Below are positions 59,479 to 64,000 of a stretch of 64,000 nt of DNA, piece after piece (the stretch's first letter is position 1; each line of letters opens with the position of its first letter). A model generated the notes under the pieces. That model did no database searches and was not told where the DNA came from. It saw only the letters and a list, made by a program, of their open reading frames with translations. The position numbers and the translations under genes are program-made. Source of the stretch: Avichristensenella sp031550535 (GTDB taxonomy: Bacteria > Bacillota > Clostridia > Christensenellales > Aristaeellaceae); NCBI GenBank assembly GCA_031550535.1, contig JAVBOM010000008.1, positions 186,001-250,000 of the forward strand. Reading direction: 5' to 3'.

Positions 59479-61146
59479 TCACATCTTCGTCACCACCCCA
59501 ATACAAGCCCCAAACCTGCCCGAGAGCCTGCGCTTTCGGGCATCTTCCTATTCCGCCACATACCGCACCGCCATCGCCAGCGCGCTGTACCGGTCCTTAT
59601 GCTGGTTCGACCGCGCGCAGTCATACGTGTACGTCCCCGCCGCGCTCACCTTCATCACGATGTTGCCCATCTCAATCTCCAGCGCGTCGGCTTCCAGATA
59701 GATCGCCTTCTCCTGTGAGGTCAAAGCCCGCGAGCTGCCGCCGTCATCATCGGCATCATCATCGCCAATGCTCGGCAGCTTCCCGTCCACAATGTTCCGA
59801 GAACTAACCGGCATTTCCAAGGAACGCTGCTCCAGCGCCACCCGCATGCAGGATACCATTTGCTGGTTCACGCTGGCGTTCGCTTTTACCGACCGCAGGA
59901 TGGGCATGGCGTTGTGAATCATGCTCCGCTCATCGTCAAGAATCCATGGCACGTACTCCTTGCCTTCCGGGCTCGTCCACGGTTGGCTCAAAAACTGCGG
60001 AAAAGCGTCGCCCAGGCCGTTGTGGTCGAAAACAATCTTTGTGATTTTAGGAAATCTCACATAGGTCAGCCGTACTTCATCCGCCAGCGCGTCAAGCCTT
60101 TTGCCATGATAGGAGCGCAGGTACACCAGGCGCTTCGAGTACCCGCCATCCGCGTGTTCAATCAGCTTAATGACCACAATCACCGCGTTGTCCGCTATCT
60201 TCTCGCCCGATGTCGCCAGGTCAACGCCCATCACGTATTCGGACGTGGAGCCTTTGGGCATGGCATATTCCACCGTTCGCAGCGTCCGGCAGGTTTCCGT
60301 CAGGTCGTATGGAAACACGCTGTTGCTTTCCGCGCCGACAAAGATGCTGCCGTACTCCATGGCGTATTTGCTTTCTGGCATCTTCTTCCGCTCGGAATCA
60401 AAGAAGCTCATGTCAGTAATACCCACCCGCGCGGCGGATCGGTAGTCCAGCGCGCACGCAAAAGCGGACGCGCTTCCGTGAACAAAGTCGCGTAACGCAC
60501 CCATGAACATGCTGTAGAAGTAGTTGCTTTTAAGGCAAGCGGATGTTATCGAGACGGACTTGGAGGGGAAATCGTCAATACCGAGGCTGTGGCAAATGGC
60601 GCGCTTAGTATTTTTCACAGGTGCTATGATGGCGTCAAGATCGTCGTTCTTAACTTCGGGACTTTCGTCAATCACCACGATCTTCGCCCGGTTGCCGCGC
60701 ATCGTACCAATGGAAAAGCTCTCAATCTTGGAGCCGTTCTTGAGCGAGCAAACGCCTTTGTTGCGTGATAATTGCACTGGCCGATGCCCGTCCTGGTGAA
60801 TCTCGCGCAGGACCTCGGCGTTCTGGATGAAGAAATCGTTGATCTTCTTCACGATTAAAGTCGCCTGTTCTGCTGTCCCCGATACCACCGCAATGTGGGT
60901 GCCAGGGTACAGGATGCCCATGGCAAGGCAGCAGATACTGACCTACCACGTCTTCCCATAACCCCGCGATTTTACCACCATCTACGTGTCCGCATTCCCA
61001 AACTGCCGCGCGACCACGCGCTGCGTATCCTTCAGGTTCACACCGAGGTAATCCACGATGAAGGCGTCAAGGTGCGTCCGCCAGTAGAGGATCTGTTTAG
61101 CCCATGCTTCCACATTCCGCTATTCTCTGGTTTGTTTGATTGCCAC
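59479..61146 (-). CDS. Terminase large subunit, three in-frame TAGs (fourth possibly the stop)
   Basis: Read through TAGs at codons 9, 55 and 68, the protein has the ATPase Walker A (SRGYGKTW, with TAG as the next codon), Walker B (IVVIDES) and the nuclease Asp (MGVDLA) of terminases that package DNA. Standard-code calling removes the whole ATPase P-loop. GTG at 61146 has GAGGTG upstream and the family-type start WRTHLDAFIVDYLG follows. TAG at 59548 may be read on to TGA at 59479 (555 aa) or stop (532 aa). Confidence 0.9.
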
Positions 61147-61150
61147 TGTA

Positions 61151-61528
61151 TCACCTCGGCTCTTGATATGTAGCTGCCTGAAGCCGGACTGAAGCGAATT
61201 CACTGGCGGCATACTCTTTTCCACACCAGTTCATAGCCTGTTCCAATTCCGATACGGCAGACTTTCCGTTTCTGAACACTGGCTTGAGCATCCATTCTAG
61301 CCGAGGTATCTCAATGTCAATGAACTCAACCGAGCTACAGTCAACTAGCACCAATGGCATCTGAAGCCGCAGCGCCGCTTCTATTCGATGACACCCCTCG
61401 AACAGCAGAAAAGCGTCGATATCGTCGTCAAGCACACCGCGAAGCTCAATAGAATCATAGCCCTTGGCATCATCAATCACTTTTTGTAAATGATCGTCCC
61501 TGTACTCATGAATTGCTATGATACGCAT
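61151..61528 (-). CDS. ParB/sulfiredoxin-like nuclease-domain protein, 125 aa
   Basis: It begins MRIIAIHEYRDDHLQKVID and has FEGCHRIEAAL, close to the GxHRxxA motif of ParB N-domain proteins that often accompany phage terminases. ATG at 61528 has GGAGGGG upstream. It lies between terminase subunits, and its TGA overlaps the leader of the large-subunit gene. No TAG. A DNA-binding or nicking role is inferred. Confidence 0.65.
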   Translation of the reverse strand: MRIIAIHEYRDDHLQKVIDDAKGYDSIELRGVLDDDIDAFLLFEGCHRIEAALRLQMPLVLVDCSSVEFIDIEIPRLEWMLKPVFRNGKSAVSELEQAMNWCGKEYAASEFASVRLQAATYQEPR

Positions 61529-61697
61529 AAATGCCCCTCCAATGTACTGCTTGCTCCAGTTTACCATTTTGATATCGGACAATCAAGATTGCATTCAGTG
61601 ATGGGCAAGCGTACCCGCTTTCGCAATCCCGCGCGTCGCATATGGGAATCCGCCGAAGAAAACGAAAAATGAAGCGTCATGTACGCGGGCTCGCAAC

Positions 61698-62597
61698 TCA
61701 CCCTAAGTTATCCAGCCCAACAGCCGCTACCGTATGCCGGAAGTCCTCAATAATCCGGTCAATATCATCCTTCGGGAAATTTACCTTCGTAGTCTGTAGC
61801 ACGCCCGTCCCCTCAATCTTCTGAATAATCTACCCGAGCGCCCCAAGCCCCGCGTTCGCGCCGGGTTTTCTTTTGCATGCCGCAAAGTTGGCGCTCTTGC
61901 TCAGGTTATCAAAAATCCCCTGCGCCTCTTTCCAGTTGGTGATAGTCGTCTGCCCGTGCCGCATCTTGTTGTAGGCCAAATCCGCGTCCAGTGACGCCTT
62001 TGATACCTTCCGGGCATAATCCCTTATGCTCTCGTTATCAAGCTCAAAATCCTCAGCCAGTTGGTCGTAATACCCGTTCAGGTAGTCGATTTCCCGCTGC
62101 GTGAACATGCCGTTCCACGTCCGGTCAAAGATCAGCGTGGAACCTTCGCCGTTGGTTTCCTCCGTCGCCTCATCCCGTATACCGGGGTACTCAACCATCC
62201 CGCTGTCGTCCGATATGTTGTTCGCGTAGATGTAAAAGTTCGGCAAATTCATCAGCGAAAAATAGAATCGGCACGCGGTCTTGGCCTCCAGCTTCGCGCG
62301 CCGCTCAGGGCTCTCGGCGGCTTTCAGGTAGTCCGCGTTGTTCGTCAGCGTGTACCGCGCCTTTTTCATCGCGGCGTCGTACTGCTGATTCGTATAGGTG
62401 CGGTTGTTGTAGTAGCAGTATTCCCGCAGCGAATCGGGACCGGTGCAGAACGCCCCGGCGCACTCCTTGCACCACGCGTCGCAGAAGGATTGTGTCGTCC
62501 AATCCTTGTTAGGGTAAAATGCGTTGATCGGGAGCACCCGCCCGCACTTCACGCAGACCTTGCTCATTTCCTTTTTGCCTCGTTTCACAGGCGGCAT
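61698..62597 (-). CDS. Terminase small subunit-like protein with zinc-finger start, one in-frame TAG
   Basis: Read through TAG at 61830-61832 (codon 256) the product is 299 residues. The N-terminus has CVKCG and CDAWCKEC cysteine pairs, suggesting zinc binding for DNA recognition. The middle is helical and the C-terminus reads DIDRIIEDFRHTVAAVG. Gene order upstream of the large subunit gives the assignment. ATG at 62597 has GGGAG; an earlier in-frame start at 62726 overlaps a small ORF. Confidence 0.7.
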
Positions 62598-62674
62598 CGT
62601 CTCACTCCCATATAACAAATCCCCTCCGGCGCCGCCGAAGGGGTATGTGAACTTCATTATTTTCTGTCGTGTCT

Positions 62675-62773
62675 TTACCGTTTCATGTCTGACGTAAGCC
62701 GAAAGGCTCGTCCGATCCCGAAGCATCCCTCCTTGTTCTTCACTTCCACTTGGCAGTCCAGCGCTTCATCCAT
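62675..62773 (-). CDS. Very small ORF upstream of the terminase, 32 aa
   Basis: ATG at 62773 has GGAGG seven bases before it, and the frame encodes DEALDCQVEVKNKEGCFG and ends RLTSDMKR-TAA. It is too short for certainty, but the ribosome site is strong and it heads the late operon. Confidence 0.4.
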   Translation of the reverse strand: MDEALDCQVEVKNKEGCFGIGRAFRLTSDMKR

Positions 62774-62779
62774 CAGCAT

Positions 62780-63119
62780 CCCTCCGCTTCAGATCCTTTC
62801 GATGGTATGATTGTACCGCTGCTTTATGAACCCAATATGATCCCGGCGTTAGAATATCGTGAAGAAATTATGAATGGCGGCTTGGCGGAGCCTGTTGGGT
62901 CTTACGTCAAACTCCGCCATAGCCCGTGAACCGCCGCACGCGCCGTCAGCTCGGCCCCGGCTTCTTTGGATAGATACAATACTTCAATGTCTCTCGGATA
63001 GTGACGCTCCAGTTTGCATTTGGGGAAGTTGCCTCATCGTATGGCTTTTCTTCTTGATATGGTTGTGATAAAATGTGAGAAAAAAAGCTCAATGACGGCA
63101 GCACGAATGGAGTTTTGAA
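62780..63119. other. Intergenic region at the head of the late module
   Basis: Between the minus-strand late genes and the plus-strand gene at 63120 I find no convincing gene. A hairpin (GGCGGAG near 62883 with CTCCGCC near 62917) is present, and TAAAAT near 63068 could be the -10 box of the plus-strand gene. The late promoter of the phage module should lie here or further upstream but was not identified. Confidence 0.4.
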
Positions 63120-64000
63120 ATGAGCATCAACGTATATTATGAAAACGGCGTTCTTGTCTCCCTTGCCATAAATGAAAAAGAGTATTTTCTTGAAAACGAA
63201 GAAAATATCGTAATTCCAATTTCCGAACTAAAAGAGGAATCAATTGATGAACTCCCTATTGGCATTACACTTGAAATATGTGATACGTATACAGATGACA
63301 TGATCATGCTACACAACGTCCCAACACATATCTGCCAGATCTCCAAGGGCAAGTTTTTGGCAAGCTTTGATGAAACGATTACTCGAAAGTATTGGGATGC
63401 TCCGGTTGGTCTAAAACTATGGATGGAAACCAAGCGAGATATAATATCAGAACGCGAAAGTGAGTTACATGATGTTAAAGTAGAGAATTACGATGACGAT
63501 GGAGCCTATATAAGTTTGAATTATTCCGGAATTATAAAGGCTCAATCGTTCGCAGAGTTGTTTCTATTCTTGGATACATTATATGGCGAGATCGAAGGTG
63601 CTACAGATATTGCCCTTGGCTCACCATTTGAGAGAATTGAAAACTGTAAACACGAAAGTGATTTTACTATAAAGGTGTTATTGCCTTTACTACGAAAACT
63701 CGGGTTTTCGAACGTCAAATACAACCACGGCAACAAGGAATACGGGAAAGACATAACTTTTGCGCGCCGTACTGAGTTTGATGATTATGAGTTCTACGGC
63801 GTACAAGTCAAGTTTGGGGATGTTTCTGGAGGTGCAACTGGAGAGATAAACGGTCTCATATCGCAAGTAAATGACGCCTTCAGTATGCCTTTCTACGATA
63901 TATATACTCGCAATCAAGTCAGAGTATCGAAAGTTGCCATTGTAATTTCTGGCAAATTCACCAATAACGCTATGGAGAAAATCGTTAGTGGAATTACTGA
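63120..64000 (+). CDS. AT-rich gene with PD-(D/E)xK-like nuclease domain, incomplete at right edge
   Basis: The frame is open from ATG at 63120 (GGAG upstream) to the end of the window, at least 293 residues. The first 170 residues are unknown. About 190-275 reads LLPLLRKLGFSNVKYN, GKDITF and YGVQVKFG, the Asp-x-(13)-QxK layout of Mrr-type restriction nucleases. Its base composition is much more AT-rich than its neighbours, pointing to horizontal transfer. A defence role is possible. Confidence 0.6.
   Translation, partial: MSINVYYENGVLVSLAINEKEYFLENEENIVIPISELKEESIDELPIGITLEICDTYTDDMIMLHNVPTHICQISKGKFLASFDETITRKYWDAPVGLKLWMETKRDIISERESELHDVKVENYDDDGAYISLNYSGIIKAQSFAELFLFLDTLYGEIEGATDIALGSPFERIENCKHESDFTIKVLLPLLRKLGFSNVKYNHGNKEYGKDITFARRTEFDDYEFYGVQVKFGDVSGGATGEINGLISQVNDAFSMPFYDIYTRNQVRVSKVAIVISGKFTNNAMEKIVSGIT

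Noticed and set aside
18379..62597. Reading the broken phage genes as a decayed prophage with many pseudogenes
   Set aside because: The interruptions are all TAG, with no TAA, TGA or frameshift at the joins, and ribosome sites and gene overlaps are intact. This fits recoding and not decay.
1..64000. CRISPR array
   Set aside because: No regularly spaced short repeats were seen. The only exact direct repeat noted is the 20-bp pair around 41.8 and 43.1 kb.

Overview
The window looks like chromosome from an anaerobic Firmicute of the Clostridia type with a long phage late-gene module embedded in it. The evidence is a GC-rich sequence by eye, strong AGGAGG-type ribosome sites, a Gram-positive SOS box, ECF sigma/anti-sigma pairs and collagen-like coding. 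Assignments were made by reading the sequence and from recalled family features; no search was run.

Region 1 (1-18.2 kb) uses the standard genetic code. TAG ends at least six genes here (4870, 5653, 6187, 7446, 8269, 13752), several directly before terminators. It holds two ECF sigma/membrane-partner pairs, four paralogous small helical regulator-like proteins interleaved with small secreted proteins, two copies of a structured RNA-like element, a Ku/ATP-dependent ligase pair (end joining), an SOS-controlled DinB/SRAP operon, an XRE-type regulator and several unknown genes.

Region 2 (18.4-62.6 kb) is a siphovirus-type late module, read right to left on the minus strand: terminase small and large subunits, ThyX, portal, protease-scaffold, decoration and major capsid proteins, connectors, major tail protein, tail chaperones gpG/gpGT, a 2505-residue tape measure, distal tail protein, a radical SAM protein, tail endopeptidase, fibre-type proteins, a SpoIID-NlpC/P60 endolysin and holins. 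With the standard code most of these appear broken, but every break is an in-frame TAG. I count 36 in-frame TAGs in 22 of 32 phage genes and no phage gene that clearly ends in TAG. The module therefore needs amber suppression or reassignment. Gln is the known phage precedent; several positions look like Leu instead. In 15 of the 22 genes the first TAG lies within the first 27 codons, which would act as an early translational gate.

Between the phage genes sit about ten non-phage cargo genes on either strand: secreted proteins, a nitroreductase, a ferredoxin, an M28 peptidase, an AraC-type regulator, a DUF4342-like protein and membrane or small unknown proteins. Many have their own promoter and terminator. 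None has an internal TAG and three end in TAG, so two codes are interleaved gene by gene. No integrase, attachment site, phage repressor, tRNA or suppressor tRNA was found in the window.

Region 3 (62.6-64 kb) has a very small ORF, a 340-base gap and an AT-rich, incomplete gene with a PD-(D/E)xK-like domain.
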